Shown here: piece after piece, positions 12,566-23,542 of the stretch | Position numbering within the stretch: position 1 is the first letter of the stretch | How the letters are laid out: every line of letters starts with the position of its first letter | Assembly: GCA_905147135.1 (NCBI GenBank) | Contig: LR990042.1 | Coordinates: forward strand, 11,027,545 to 11,091,544 | Length of the DNA: 64,000 nt | From: Blastobasis lacticolella | Lineage: Eukaryota > Arthropoda > Insecta > Lepidoptera > Blastobasidae | Reading direction: 5' to 3' | Position numbers and translations under genes: made by a program | The notes under the pieces: model-generated | Told to the model about the DNA's origin: nothing | Database searches by the model: none | The model's input: the letters and a program-made list of their open reading frames with translations, nothing else

Positions 12566-12700
12566 CCGAGCGCTGCATACAAACGTATTATGATTATATT
12601 TTCAGTATTACGCTAACAATGAAATTTTGTATACGTGATCTAAAAACCAATATATGCCTGTGGTTTGTCATATTTTCGTTAAAATGTGACATGTGACCCC
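12566..12700 (-). mobile_element. Diverged relative of the 7252-7478 MITE
   Basis: The reverse complement aligns with 7381-7480: both share a ttggtttttRgatcacgt block, then a TACAAACGTA-type block, then GGGGGAAA. Only one terminal repeat is well preserved. Confidence 0.55.
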
Positions 12701-14138
12701 AAGTATGTATGTATAAGCCAATTTAGCTTTACCCACTAAATCTAGAGAGATGATTAACGTGTGTTAAATTGTGATTAATCATATATCCCGACCAGATCGG
12801 TATAGCGAGAGCTCGTCTTTACATCGTCCGAGTTATAACCTAACCCAACGAGTTTTAATATATTACTGGTCATTAATTCCTATACCTCCATTTTATAGTG
12901 GGATAGATTAAACACTGACTGTGTTCAAAATCACACTACACAAATATAGCATAAACGAAAAAAATTTACCATACTCGACCTTGTGTACTACACCTGTTGC
13001 AATTGATAAAATAGTTATCAATTAAACAATGTCACTAACATTGATAAGTTATGATCTCACATAACTGCAAATTATTGCGAAAGTTTTCATCAGCTGATAT
13101 ATGGCGTGCGATTCTCACGGAACAGAATATGGAGTATTTTATGACATCCATCACCCGAAAACCATATTACTACAGAATGGCATGCGGTACATGAAAGCCA
13201 GAGCTGCTTATTACATGTTTTCTCCTTCATAACCACATTTATTGCAAACTTTAATATGAATTGAACGAAACCTATAAATACATTTATCTTCGCCCATTAC
13301 CTACCTTTCCAAACTTTCCTCATTTAAATTAATGTACGCAAATATAATACAAAGAAGCACAACCAACACCAGCCTCACGGCTCTGGAGCAATCAGAATAT
13401 AAAATTACGTCTAGTGAATACCTGATACCGTGTCTACGTGTCTGTTGATACAATATTTGTTTTGTTTTTGTATCATAAATCAACGAGTGAATGATTGAAT
13501 GGAAAATATCCTCCACGTTTTTGCGAGAGACAGACGGGAATAATATTTCGTATGGTGTGGTCCCTTTCTAAAGCCCTATCGATCCGGGTGTAATGACAGC
13601 ATATGTCAAAGACACCTTTATATCAGATGGACTAGGGGTGCTGGTTTTATGCAACACAGTCTTTTATAAACAACTTTTCTCTTGGCAAAATCGTGTGATT
13701 ACATCAATTCATCATCTATTTCATTCAGCCTGCCTAAGCCAAAGTTAGAGGCTTCCCTGATGATAATTAGAATGTAAATCATTGGTCAGTGCAAACTGGA
13801 AAGCTTCGGGAAAGGAGGACGCTTAAAAATTATTATCCTAGATATTACATTATGTTCGTTATGTGTCAGTAACGATATTCACTCTTTTTTAGGGTTCCGT
13901 AGTTACTAAAGAACGTTTGGTACTAGAGAGCTGAAATTTTGTATATAACCATACACAAAGACCGGTCCTGTGCTTTCCGCATCCAGCTGGTACCTGCGAT
14001 CCTTACCAGGTCGTCGGTCCACCTTGTAGGAGGCCTACCCACGCTGCGTCTACCGGTACGTGGTCGCCACTCGAGAACTTTACTGCTCCATCGGCCATCT
14101 GTTCTTCGAGCTATGTGCCCTGCCCACTGCCACTTCAG

Positions 14139-15035
14139 TCAGGCAATCCTTAGAGCTATGTCGGTGACCTTGGTTCGCTTGCGGATCTCCTCATTTCTGA
14201 CCCGATCGCGCAAAGAAACTCCGAGCATAGCTCTTTCCATTGCCCTTTGGGTAACAGTGAGCTTTCTTATAAGGCCCATAGTGAGTGGCCACGTTTCAGT
14301 TCCGTAAGTCATCACTGGCAACACACATTGGTCAAAGAGCTTCGTCTTGAGACACTGCGGTAATTGGGACAAAAATATGTGGCGTAGCTTCCCGAACGCT
14401 GCCCAACCGAGTTGGATTCGTCGATTGACCTCTTTTTTGAAATTGGACCTACCTAGATAGACTATTTGTCCTAGGTATGTATAGTCGTCAACAACTTCAA
14501 GTGGAGTGCCTCCAACTGTCACTGGAGTAGGCACAACATGGACATTCGACATAATTTTCGTCTTGTCCATGTTCATTTTAAGACCTACTTGTTGAGAGGC
14601 ACTACAGAGGTCATTGAGCATTTTGCCCAAGTCTTCTAGGGTTTCAGCCATGACTGCGATATCGTCAGCAAATTTGAGGTGCGTGAGGTACTCGCCGTTA
14701 ATATTGATGCCAAGTCCGTCCCAGTCCAGAAGCCTAAAGATATCCTCCAGTGCAGCGGTGAACAACTTCGGTGATATGATATCACCGTGTCTAACACCTC
14801 GCTGCAGCTGAATAGGTTTTGTGGTCCTGTCCTGGAGACGAACTGACATAGTGGCGTTTTCGTACAAACACTTCAGTGCTTCGATATATCGATATTCAAT
14901 TTGGCACCGCTGTAGAGACTGGAGCACCGCCCAAGTTTCGATCGAATTTCTCATAGTCCACAAACGCCAAGCATAATGGCCGGTTATACTCTTCGATCTT
15001 CTGTACAACCTGCCGCAGCGTATGTATGTGGTCAA
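14139..15035 (-). pseudogene. RTE reverse transcriptase palm/thumb fragment
   Basis: A 298-codon open piece covering the C-terminal part of the RTE reverse transcriptase. Visible blocks in order: SIETWAVLQSLQ, QRGVRHGDIISPKLF, FADDIAVMAETL with the two catalytic aspartates, KTKIMSN, YLGQ, and AMERAMLGVSLRD. The frame upstream is lost between 15035 and 15255. The stop at its end precedes a continuing family sequence (LKWQWAGHIARRTDGRW), so it is a mutation rather than a natural terminus. Confidence 0.88.
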
Positions 15036-15254
15036 TGGTACTAAAACCTTTTCGGAATCCGGGTTGTTCGGGAGGCTGGATGTCTAATGTAAGAGTAATG
15101 ACTCTCGAAAACAGCTTATAGATATGGGCAGCAGCGATATTGGTCTGAAGTTCTTCAAGAGAGCCTTATCACCTTTCTTGAAGAATAATATCACTATGCT
15201 TCTGTGCCATGCTTCCGGCGTTTTGCCCTCGAGGATGACGGAATTGAACAGCTT

Positions 15255-16370
15255 CTAAAGGGTCTTAAGCACAGGTTTGCCACCAGCTTTCAGAAGCTCA
15301 GCCGTAATTACATCATCACCCGGCGCCTTGTTATTCTTAAGCTGTTTGAGAGCCATACTAATCTCGTACAGGCTGTTGTCCGGGATATCTTCGGTGTAGC
15401 GTCGGGTCAACTTGGCTCTGGGGTATTTTGCCATACTGGTAACAGGTGCCCGTGTTGTCTTGTATAACTGTCCATAGAACCTCTCGACCCTCAAAACCTC
15501 GGACTTGGTCGAAACAACTCTGCCGTTATCCGTTTTCAGTCTCGTCAACTGGCTCTGTCCAATCGACAGATCTCTTGCAAAGACTTTAGAGCCTTTGTTC
15601 CGCTCGATCGCCGCCTCAATATTGGTAGTATTGAAGCGGCGTATGTCGCGAGTCAGAGACTTGGAGATCTGTCGATTAAGTCGCCTAAATTGAGAGACAT
15701 CATCAGGGGATTGCAGAGTCATTCCGCGTCTTTCTTCGATGAGTTTTAGGGTATCGTCAGAGATTTTGTTAGTTATGTTTGTACGGCAGGCTTTATAAAA
15801 CTTTGACCCAACCGTATAGACAGTTTCCACGAACCTGTTATTATAGTCGTCCACGTCGACGCACTCTCCTAGGCACTCGAAGCGATTTTGTAATTCGAGT
15901 TGAAAGCTCTCGGGGTTTTGGATTTGGATGGGTATAGGCCGGAGCGTGGACCTCATCAATCTCGATCTTTCCAGCTGGGGATTAATATTCAATGTGCCTC
16001 TTACCAAGCGGTGATCACTCCCAATTTTAACGCAATTGATCACCGAGACATCATTGAATATATGCCGTTTCGTAGATAGGATGAAGTCAATCTCATTTTT
16101 TGTGACACCATCAGGACTAACCCACGTCCACCTGCGATGATCCGGCTTCCAGAAAAATGAGTTCATCATAAAGAGTCCCTCCTTCTCCATAAAGCCGGCC
16201 AGCATCTGGCCACAGGCGTTCCGACTTCCAACTCCAAATTGCCCCACTCTCAACTCGTCTCCCGCTTCGTTTGCCCAGTTTCGCGTTGAAATCCCCCATA
16301 ACAACGGTATAATGTGTCTTGGAGGTATGCATGGCTGTAGAAATATCCTTATACGTAGCCTCCACTTCAT
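15255..16370 (-). pseudogene. RTE endonuclease C-terminus and linker fragment
   Basis: A 371-codon open piece. About residues 70-150 hold the end of the APE endonuclease (FMMNSFF, KNEIDFILS, GSDHRLVRGTLNI). The rest is the linker towards the reverse transcriptase, ending in LKNNKAPGDD, the usual entry motif to LINE RTs. The first 40 codons are out of frame with the true protein: the correct N-terminal part is in the overlapping frame 16494-16117 (GDFNAKLGKRSG). Confidence 0.85.
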
Positions 16371-16839
16371 CGTCGGAGTGAGTCGAAGTCGGTGCGTATA
16401 CCTGTATGACCTTCAAAGAATACCGCTTGGTAATTCTGAGTATAAGGTACGCTACCCAAGACGACACACTCTCGATTTTGACGATGTTGTTCACGGGGGA
16501 TTTGTGGACGAGGAACCCGACACCACCTAGGGACAGTTGGTCGCCCTCCCGGAAGTAAAGCAGATTTTCCGGACTTTAGGATTATCGAGTCCTCCCCTTT
16601 TTTTCGGACTTCAGATAACCCTATAATATCCCAATGTAATCTGCTTACCACTTCGTCCAGATCCACGAGCTTTTCGTCTGTCCGCAGTGTCTGGACATTA
16701 TATGTAGAAAGGGCCAGTGGTCGTGCTTTGTGGTAGCCTGGTCACATCCGGTGATTCTTCGCACCCCCTGCCCCGCCGTTACCGTGACCGCTACCATAGT
16801 CCGGAATAGCGGGGCCGCCGGGTACTGGTCATCGGGGGG

Positions 16840-17175
16840 TTGAGGAGGAATCAACAAAAGCATTTCGCATTTTTCGATCTACAGAGAGCTTTCGACAGTT
16901 CTCCAGGAGGTAGTTTGGTGGGATTGTAAGTTCCAAATCTATAGCCGAGGCGTACATTGAAGTCACTCAGGACGTGTACCCTACTACAGAGGCCATTGTC
17001 AACACCATCGTAGGATATACTAATCCTATCCCGACTACCGTAGGAGTACACTAAGGTTCTGTTCTGAGCCTTTACTTGTTCTGGGTTAGGAAGGATGTCC
17101 TCTCAGTTGAAATTCTGGGCACGCCTCCGTGGCTTATGGAATACGGCGTGATATCGCACTGGTGAATAGGCTTTG
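16840..17175 (+). pseudogene. Second LINE family, RT palm fragment
   Basis: Translated loosely, it gives DLQRAF-D-S and EAYIEV-QD-Y, a hydrophilic core, then GSVLS-like residues. Frameshifts are frequent. It aligns over its whole length with 54232-54540 (shared TAGTTTGGTGGG/TAATTTGGTGGG and GAGGCGTACATT). It lies head-on against the RTE at 13950-16830. Confidence 0.75.
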
Positions 17176-17188
17176 ACATCATCAGGTT

Positions 17189-17527
17189 TTTTTTTTATGT
17201 CATACGGTAGGCAAACAGGCAAGCGGGCCACCTGATGGAAAGTGGTCACCACTGCCTATAGACATTAGCAACACCAAGAGTATCGCTAATGCGTTGCCCA
17301 CCTCTATAACACGTTGCTCTAGCAGCAAAAAGCAAATGCCACTCCACTGCCAAAGCCACGGTTCCCCAAATCCCCACCCCATGGAGCACTGGAAACCTTA
17401 CTCACCGGCAGAAACACAATACTATTTAAAAGAGTATTATTTAGCTGCGATATTCTGTAAGGAGGTACTTCCCCAGTCGGGCGGCTCCAATTCGAACGAG
17501 ATACCCCGCTATGCCTTACCTCTCTTA
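17189..17527 (-). mobile_element. Family-B repeat, near-complete copy
   Basis: The minus strand reads from AGAGAGGTAAGGCATAGCGG to a CGTATGACATAAAAAAAA tail, so the element ends in poly-A like a retroposon. It shares about 330 bp with 37096-37415 and 55495-55815. There is no convincing ORF. A SINE or the 3' end of a LINE are both possible. Confidence 0.82.
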
Positions 17528-18774
17528 GATCTTGTAACCAGGGTATACACGTGGAAGGAAATTATGCTAGATCATGATAGTTTGAATCTGAAGGTAAAAA
17601 ACAAAGTTGATTTGTATCGTGGCGAGTTTCGTAGTGTAGTATGTGTATTCATTTATTTAACCGGCAGACCGTAGGTTAGGTACGGTTTTAGGATAGGTAG
17701 GCTTTCAGGATGGGTTATAGTTTCGACGGTGTGGCCCGTGCTTTAGTAGGTTTATGTTAGGCAGGTTGGGTTATTAGGGCTAAGCTTAATTGGAGATAGA
17801 TAGCCATCATGGGGAGCCAGGTTGGGGTGCGCGCACACGTCTGATGTGATTGCACTTCGGCTAGGTAGATTTGCTGCCTCAATAACACACATAACACTGG
17901 TTAGGTAGGAATTTCAAAGGGATTATATTTGATATGAATAGTTTGTAGTAGTCTAGTTTTAATCATAATTAATATTATTGTGTGTACAATAAAGAATATA
18001 ATATCATATACCACGCTTCTCGACAACACAAGTTTCTTCAACATGCACGAGTCTAGAGAGGCCCCCGCTTGGGCCAAATGGCGGGAGCACGCGGGGCACT
18101 TAAAGTGCCTAAAATCCCCGTCAAGCTCAAGAGCTTACATATTTGTCGAAGGTCATGAGCCTGTTAGTCAATCTCTTTCGCCTGGACTTATTTTAAATTG
18201 AAAACGAAACGTCAATCGGAATGGCACCTCGCGGATGGCTGTAACTAGGAGGAACGCCAGATTCGGCAGTAGCCGCAAGCAATTTTGAACCAAGAACTAG
18301 AATCCATTCAAGAGTGTATGTGTGGATCCTGCTTGGAGTTGAAAGGCTGCGTGAAAGATACAGTTCGCCGGCGCTGCCAAAGCGCGCGCCGCTCGAGCGC
18401 TTCTACGGTCAGTGAGCGTTTCAGAGCGACGCTGTCAAACGCGCCGCTACGTACAGCGGTGCACAAAATGATAACTCTTCGCTATGACGAAAAAAACTTT
18501 TTACTCGGGCTTAAAAAGAGATTCTTCTTTCGTCATTTACTCTACGGCTTGTTCCAGTGTTGCATGAGTGTTGCAGTTTTGCAAAAAATAATTGTAAAGA
18601 AATGGCTTGGACTTAGATTCCTTTTTTCAACTGATACGAGTTCCGTATTTTATATAACTTTGTACCGGCTGGACCTTAATGAACACCTATAAACCGCTAA
18701 ACAGCATCCTTTAAGAGTCGGTTAGCATCCAAATATAACTCATCATTCATCATCTTCGCAGTTGTCGTCGCTCA
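17528..18774. other. Non-coding stretch, canoe intron
   Basis: Contains G-rich degenerate 'taggt/ggttagg' runs at about 17670-17780 and a GC-richer block at 18350-18470. A 135-codon plus-strand ORF (18285-18692) has no recognised domain and no splice context; I do not call it a gene. Confidence 0.5.
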
Positions 18775-19150
18775 CGGGGCCTCTTTCCTGATACCGGCAG
18801 GTTCAGGCATCTATTTCCCACATACATATATACACATACCCTGGGGCATACGCAACACGCGACCATACCAGCCCAGGCTAGTCTCCTCTATCTTGGCCGT
18901 GATATCCTTCACGCCAAGGCTGCCACGGACACGTTACGTACTCGGTCGAGTCGCGTGACTCCGCACATCCACCGCAGCATTTTCATTTCGTTGGCGTGGA
19001 GCTCGCGGACGTGTCTCATCAGCGTGTCATCACAGGTCTAATTATACTCTTGTATAACCCCTTTGAGCGTGACAGGAATTTTAGGGACATAGATGACTGC
19101 CGGGAGTTGCTGCCATTTGCAACAAGCTACAGACATTCAGGACTTGACAT
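18775..19150 (-). pseudogene. Second LINE family, RT C-terminal fragment
   Basis: The minus strand encodes fragments of the LINE C-terminus: a tryptophan/histidine region (ETSLGWYGRVLRMP), then GICGK/CLNLPVSG-like residues and RPRER. It matches 54700-54900 and 54080-54170, which show the same CCTGATACCGGCAGGTT and ATACGTGGGAAATAGG-type blocks. Decayed and 5'-truncated. Confidence 0.72.
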
Positions 19151-19359
19151 CGGGGCCGATATCGCCGATTAACATCCTAATATATATCTATCATATCCAA
19201 AGTAGCCTTAGCGGCTCCGCAACCTAGCAGTGTGGTAGTGTTTAAATTAGGGACTGGGTTTCTAAGCCCTCCACAATAAAAATAAACTTTAAAATTTGGT
19301 TAGATCGGGTTAGGTTAGTGTTGTGACAAAACGCAGAGGAATCCCGCGCAGCAGTTTTC

Positions 19360-19480
19360 TGGGTAACCTACAAATACTACAATCTCCAACACACCTGCCT
19401 AGCGTGGAGATTATGGCGACACACTCTACTAATATGGAAGAGACTCAAGTCTAGCATTGGACTGTCACGGGCTGTTGTTT
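19360..19480 (+). mobile_element. Family-C repeat fragment
   Basis: It carries ACAATCTCCAACACACCTGC, CCTAGCGTGGAGATTATGG and AGCATTGGACTGTCACGGGC, shared with 38570-38720 in the same orientation and with 10335-10560 and 51660-51790 in the opposite one. Confidence 0.62.
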
Positions 19481-19589
19481 GTGATGTGAGTGAAGACTCG
19501 GGGCTGTAATATCACGCACCGACAAACCTTGAGTGAAGTGTTGTACAGTCGGCAATAAATATGCACATCGGCTAGTTTCGACTTCGTAT

Positions 19590-19640
19590 TACCAATGACG
19601 AAAGTAGCTCCTTAGTCAGGAGTTTCTTTCGTCATTGGTA
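19590..19640. other. 51-nt near-perfect hairpin
   Basis: A perfect 15-bp stem (TACCAATGACGAAAG with CTTTCGTCATTGGTA). Inside its loop is a second 5-bp stem (CTCCT/AGGAG) with a 5-nt apex. It is too short for an ordinary MITE. It may be a remnant of a foldback element or a structured RNA; there is no direct evidence of transcription. Confidence 0.7.
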
Positions 19641-19944
19641 TTAACTCACCAGACCAGATGGACCGATGCTGTCAAGGATGTTTGTCAGGAAAGCATACAA
19701 GCCTCTATACGTTTGGCTGAAGCCAGGAGGGCTTGGAGAGCTCTCGTTCACGAAGCCAGCAAATGTGATCACAGCTCTCGGTCATGAAACTTCGACGCAG
19801 AAGAGAGAGATTAACTCACACGCTTACCACACAGACGAGGCTCTACGAAGCCGAACTAGCCAAAGCCATTATTTACCGCCGACACCTGCACTTGTTTTCG
19901 TAGAACATACATCACAAAAAATACAGAAAATGCTCGCTACTTAC

Positions 19945-20102
19945 CAACACTAGGCAGTATTGCGCGGGGTCGTGGCGTGCCAGGGCGTATTTGTCGAGTG
20001 TCTCCCGTAGCACGTGCGCTGCCGAGTCCCCGACGGAAAGTAGCAGCGTCTTGTAAGGCACGTCCGGGCACAGTGACGACCCGTAGATCTTCAAAGTGCC
20101 CC
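19945..20102 (-). CDS. cno: canoe/afadin coding exon 6 (codons 228-280)
   Basis: A 158-nt exon with acceptor ...CTGTGCAG before 20102 and donor GTAAGT from 19944. It enters in phase 1 (two leading bases complete a glycine codon begun by exon 5) and leaves in phase 0. It encodes GTLKIYGSSLCPDVPYKTLL followed by a helix-rich segment and ends YCLVL. This is the start of the second Ras-association domain of afadin/canoe, which binds Rap1/Ras-GTP at adherens junctions. Downstream it joins exon 7, 9.7 kb away. Confidence 0.93.
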
Positions 20103-20189
20103 CTGCACAGAAATGTCAAGGTTAGATTTAGATTGCTTACACGAGACGCGCAAGTCGTTGACGTTTTCAGCAGCCCGTAACCTACTGCA

Positions 20190-20300
20190 AGACCGGAACT
20201 TCGGCGTAGGGTTTTGACATAATCTCCATGCTTGGCAAAAGCTGCCGCCCATTTCTGGTCTATACAGCTAGTCTGCCTTAAAGACATTAGTCGCCTAATA
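20190..20300 (-). repeat. Family-C repeat trace
   Basis: Contains ATAATCTCCATGCTTGGCAA and GACATTAGTCGCCTAATAAT, blocks seen at 10335-10560 and 51660-51790. Short and diverged. Confidence 0.5.
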
Positions 20301-20361
20301 ATTACAAGAAGTGCGCCAAGTTCACACCGACTACGAAAGGTCAGCGCAATAGTTGGCAGTA

Positions 20362-20690
20362 TCGATGACGATTACTTTAATCATCTTGGCGACAATATCT
20401 CGGTTATGCTCTCGCGCGCAAGGGCCCGGGCTTCGCCTTGACCATGATCCAGGATTTGGCAGATCACTTAATTACAGTAGCAGTAGTTAGCGACTGCCAA
20501 CTGACATCCGACACCCTGTTAACAAATTCCCCTGTTTACATTCAATCACCAGAATGTGCAGGTTTCCTCACGATGTCTCAACGTAAGAGCATAAATCGGT
20601 TAACTCAGAAAAAGTCATTGGTTCATAGCGGCATTGGGGATCAAACGCGGTACCTCTCGTTTACTACCCGCTAGCCATTTCATCACCAAA
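20362..20690 (-). mobile_element. tRNA-derived SINE copy
   Basis: The minus strand has the same body as 4094-4452 (GTGCAGGTTTCCTCACGATG on the plus strand, the TGACCATGATCCAGGATTTG block, and a TAATCATCTTGGC tail). The head is degenerate. It lies in the 770-bp intron between canoe exons 6 and 5. Confidence 0.85.
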
Positions 20691-20872
20691 TGCGGTCTGC
20701 ATTTTAGACAAAAAGGGCCCTTGCACACTCTTTTTTACCAGGCGGTCTCGTTGCATACGTAATCGTCTACTAGCTTGAACTCTTTTTAGCCGCATAGATA
20801 ACGGTCGACGTCAGCCTGAAAAAAGGCTCTAAAGTAAGCAAAAGACAGCTCGGCCTTCCATACGCTACCCAC

Positions 20873-20998
20873 CGGTATCAGGCCCGCCGTCCTTGGAGCG
20901 GAATTGCTGCAGTTTCCTCTCCAGCTTCTGCTGTCGGCGGCGGCGCATCACCGCCTCGGGGTTGCTGATGCTGCGCGTGAACGACGTCTCAGGCAGCT
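20873..20998 (-). CDS. cno: canoe/afadin coding exon 5 (codons 186-228)
   Basis: A 126-nt exon, acceptor ...TCTCCAG before 20998 and donor GTGGGT from 20872, phase 1 to phase 1. With the split codons it reads ELPETSFTRSISNPEAV, then an arginine/lysine-rich helix (MRRRRQQKLERKLQQF) and ends KDGGPDTG. It corresponds to the conserved PETSFTR...RRRQQKLE block just before the second Ras-association domain in afadin. The donor +3 to +6 bases (GGGT) are weaker than its neighbours. It was chosen because it gives the in-frame PDTG-GTLKIY junction. Confidence 0.92.
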
Positions 20999-21095
20999 CT
21001 GGAGACAAGTAACCATAAAATATTGCTCAACCATGACCGTTCTAATTCCAACGGAATTGATGTTCAAAGCTTGTTTAGTTGTGTATCACTGCCGC

Positions 21096-21277
21096 GGCCG
21101 GACCGCCAATCTCCGATGGTACGCCATCCAATCCAATCCAATTAAGCAGGGACAAAAATATCCAATTGAGCAGGGACCATTCGCAGCAAGGGAGAGCCAG
21201 AGCTGCTTGCTGCGATAAGTATCTACTCAATTGGATCAAGATGGCGGCGTAGTATTGGAGATCGGCGGTACGGCCCC
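21096..21277. mobile_element. Foldback/MITE element in canoe intron
   Basis: The left arm (GGCCGGACCGCCAATCTCCG...) and the reverse complement of the right arm (GGCCGTACCGCCGATCTCCA...) pair over about 45 bp. A central 35-nt hairpin at 21181-21215 has a perfect 10-bp stem (TCGCAGCAAG/CTTGCTGCGA). No ORF is seen and the superfamily is unknown. Confidence 0.68.
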
Positions 21278-21959
21278 TGGACTTGGACCTCATGAAGGCT
21301 TTTGAGTAGTTTAAGGCTCTTAAAATTTCCGAGGTCCGACGTACTAATGATTTAAATACGAAGTTTTCGATATCGTATGGATCTGCAGCGCGGGAACGGG
21401 TTAGAAACCTACTCTCCCTTAAAAAATTTGCTCTAGGTTCGCCTAAGCCGCGCGAACAATGTTAGACTATCTAAATCGTCTAGTATCTAGGACGTACATA
21501 ACTCTTTGACACAAAATACAATAAATCTAATTAGAATACATTAGTCCACTTTTGCGACATTATCGAGTGGAAAGAGTTTGCGTTGTACTATTTTGCCAGA
21601 CATGCGGATGTGCACACGAAATAATTCAATCAAATGGGTTTTTACACCATTTTTCGTACTTCTTTGCCTTGAAATTGGTTGTGATCATAATTATCATGTA
21701 TACAGGTGTGCCCTAATTGCCCATTGCTTGCACGAATATGGTGTGTTATCTTCCAAATTCGAGAGCAAACAAAACCATGTTCAACACAACCATCGCATCG
21801 CAAATTGATTGTCAATTAGGGTGTCGTTACGCTACTGTTGCGGCATACATGCATGTGGTATGTATGGTATTTTTACTATTGACCGAAATCAGACCAGAAG
21901 AAATAGAAGGTAGGAATTTTAGTTCACAGGGTCTTATAAGAATTGAGTTGTTAGTTTAC

Positions 21960-22107
21960 CTGTGTAAAGTTTTTCGGCTACTGGTCGATTCTCGTCATTG
22001 GTGTCGGATTTCATTCGCGAAAGCTTCTCTTTCTTTTTCAATTCTTTCTTTTCACGTTTAGACAGTTTCCGTTTGAAGTTCTGATCTCCTTTCTCCGAAA
22101 GGGGAAC
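21960..22107 (-). CDS. cno: canoe/afadin coding exon 4 (codons 137-186)
   Basis: A 148-nt exon, acceptor ...CTTTCAG before 22107 and donor GTAAAC from 21959, phase 0 to phase 1. It encodes VPLSEKGDQNFKRKLSKREK followed by a lysine-rich stretch and ends ...VAEKLYT. This is the basic linker between the two Ras-association domains of afadin, which has FKRTLSKKEKKEKKK at the same place. It joins exon 3 across a 15.3-kb intron that contains the nested transposon complex. Confidence 0.93.
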
Positions 22108-22747
22108 CTGAAAGTTAAAAATATAATTAGTTATTTAGTAAGTTAATATTAATTATAGTGGTGAGAGCGTTACTCATATAACCAGTCGGTGAACCGATGC
22201 GTGTTTTCTAAGGACTTATTTAAGGATCACATTACCATGATACGCTTCGCGCTTCGGGTAGCACGTTAAGCTGTCTGAACACTCTGAACTCTAATACTTT
22301 AAATAATCTTTAGTATAGAGAGAAAGCAGCCTCATGCAATATTCTGGAGGCCCCTCTACGTTTGTAAAGGCTAGAGTAGGGAATGCAATCCCGCAAGATA
22401 ATTTCAATCCAGGTATTTGCGGGACTGAACCTATCCAGCAGGGTGGACTTAAGACCCCAGAAATCAATCGTAATAAAGACCTAATTGACGTCAATTCCAT
22501 AGTTTGAACCCACATTAAACAAACATTTTGTACTTTATATGTACATATATAAGTACTCTTAGACTAAGTACTTTAAAGATTAAGACCTAAATTGACATAT
22601 TCACGTCAACATCAACATAAATTGAAACAATCCCGTATGCACCACAAAATATACCTTTAATTCTAATAAGATTAAACATTAATTTGGATATGCACTTGTG
22701 AACCATATACGCTAATACATTTCTGGCGCTACAAATCAGTCTTTAAC
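22108..22747. other. Intron start, no feature seen
   Basis: AT-rich intronic DNA on the 3'-splice side of the large canoe intron. I see no repeat or exon in it. Confidence 0.5.
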
Positions 22748-22974
22748 TTCGTTTTATAGACAACTAGCGACCCGCCCCGGCTTCGCACGGATCGACTTTT
22801 CTCTACTTTCTATAAATATAATAATCATGTATTATATATATAAACCTCCGTCTTGAATCACTCTATCTATTAAAAAAAACCGCATCAAAATCCGTTGCGT
22901 AGTTTCAAAGATTTAAGCATACAAAGGGACATAGGGACAGAGAAAGCGACTTTGTTTTATACTATGTAGTGATA
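22748..22974 (-). mobile_element. Helitron-like terminal fragment
   Basis: On the minus strand it ends GCCCGGGGCGGGTCGCTAG-like (plus strand CTAGCGACCCGCCCCGGC at 22765), that is a GC-rich stem followed by CTAG as at Helitron 3' ends. The body has AAAACCGCATCAAAATCCGT and GCGACTTTGTTTTATACTAT, shared with 43690-43915 and 45720-45935. This motif set is very common in Lepidoptera. It directly abuts the left end of the nested complex. Confidence 0.65.
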
Positions 22975-22976
22975 TA

Positions 22977-23460
22977 GGCCAGTCAAATATAACATCTAAA
23001 ACGCAAAGCGCGATGTAACGCTGCATTTTTGGTATGTTATTTGGACCCCTTAAGAGAGTGTGGAACTACATTTTGCAAGCAAAAAAAAATTGTGCTTCCT
23101 GCGTAATACGTGAAAAACTGCGAAATTTTGGGACTTTTTTCACTTTTAGGTCTAAAACTCAAAAACTATGCATTTTTCGACCAACAAAGCTGAATAGCTT
23201 TTAAAATTGATTAAATTTGCAAGGATTTTAGCCCAAACACAGCTCTATAAAGCGTATAGCAACCAAGTTATGACTCTTTAAAGATGGTCTATTTTTTCCG
23301 AAAAACTTCAATTTTAGGTTTTGCTCCTGTCCGGAGCAAATTATTGGTAAAATTGCTAGTTCTATTATAAAAAAATTAAAAGGAAGTTGTAGTACATTTA
23401 ATTTGCTTTAAATGATGTACAGAACGAACTATGTGAGACTAATGGTTCATTCACAATCTT
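22977..23460 (+). repeat. Left terminal inverted repeat of host element
   Basis: Starts GGCCAGTCAAAT. Its outer 370 bp match the reverse complement of 35345-35720 and its inner 115 bp match the reverse complement of 30125-30253 (shared AAGTTGTAGTACATTTAATT and GTGAGACTAAT). Divergence between the two repeats shows that this is the oldest layer of the complex. Confidence 0.8.
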
Positions 23461-23542
23461 TAAAAAACGAGGAGAACGTAAAAATGTATTTTTGAAAAAT
23501 AAAGTATTTATTAAGGTAGGAATAACAATTATACATATTATG

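Larger units (their letters stand above)
10561..13949. other. Non-coding stretch with repeats, canoe intron
   Basis: It lies between canoe exons 7 and 6. Contents: a 41-bp tandem duplication (11465-11536), overlapping unrecognised ORFs around 11582-11833 (81 and 82 codons on opposite strands, no family match from memory, probably an old repeat), a SINE (12194-12490) and a MITE relative (12566-12700). Nothing is recognised in 12740-13940. Confidence 0.55.
13950..16830 (-). mobile_element. Near full-length RTE-type LINE, decayed
   Basis: Minus-strand open pieces at 16666-16367, 16494-16117, 16370-15255 and 15035-14139 together follow the usual order of one RTE protein. An APE-type endonuclease comes first, with GDFNAKLG, a tryptophan/aspartate block NEIDFI, and the catalytic SDHRLV. 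The linker and reverse transcriptase follow, with QRGVRHGD and the catalytic FADD box at about 14660. The C-terminal IARRTDGRW block is last. The frame is broken by frameshifts near 16370-16490 and 15035-15255 and by a TGA near 14139, where the family has an arginine codon (CGA), so probably a CpG transition. The 3' end is truncated near 13950. Lepidopteran gene models often mis-annotate such copies as craniofacial development protein 2. Confidence 0.9.

Noticed and set aside
17660..17790. Interstitial telomere repeat (TTAGG)n
   Set aside because: The region has many TAGG/GGTTAGG strings but no regular 5-bp period; spacing is irregular.
18285..18692. 135-codon plus-strand ORF as a gene
   Set aside because: No recognisable domain, no conserved-looking start or splice context, lies in a repeat-rich canoe intron in antisense. 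Length alone is not sufficient.
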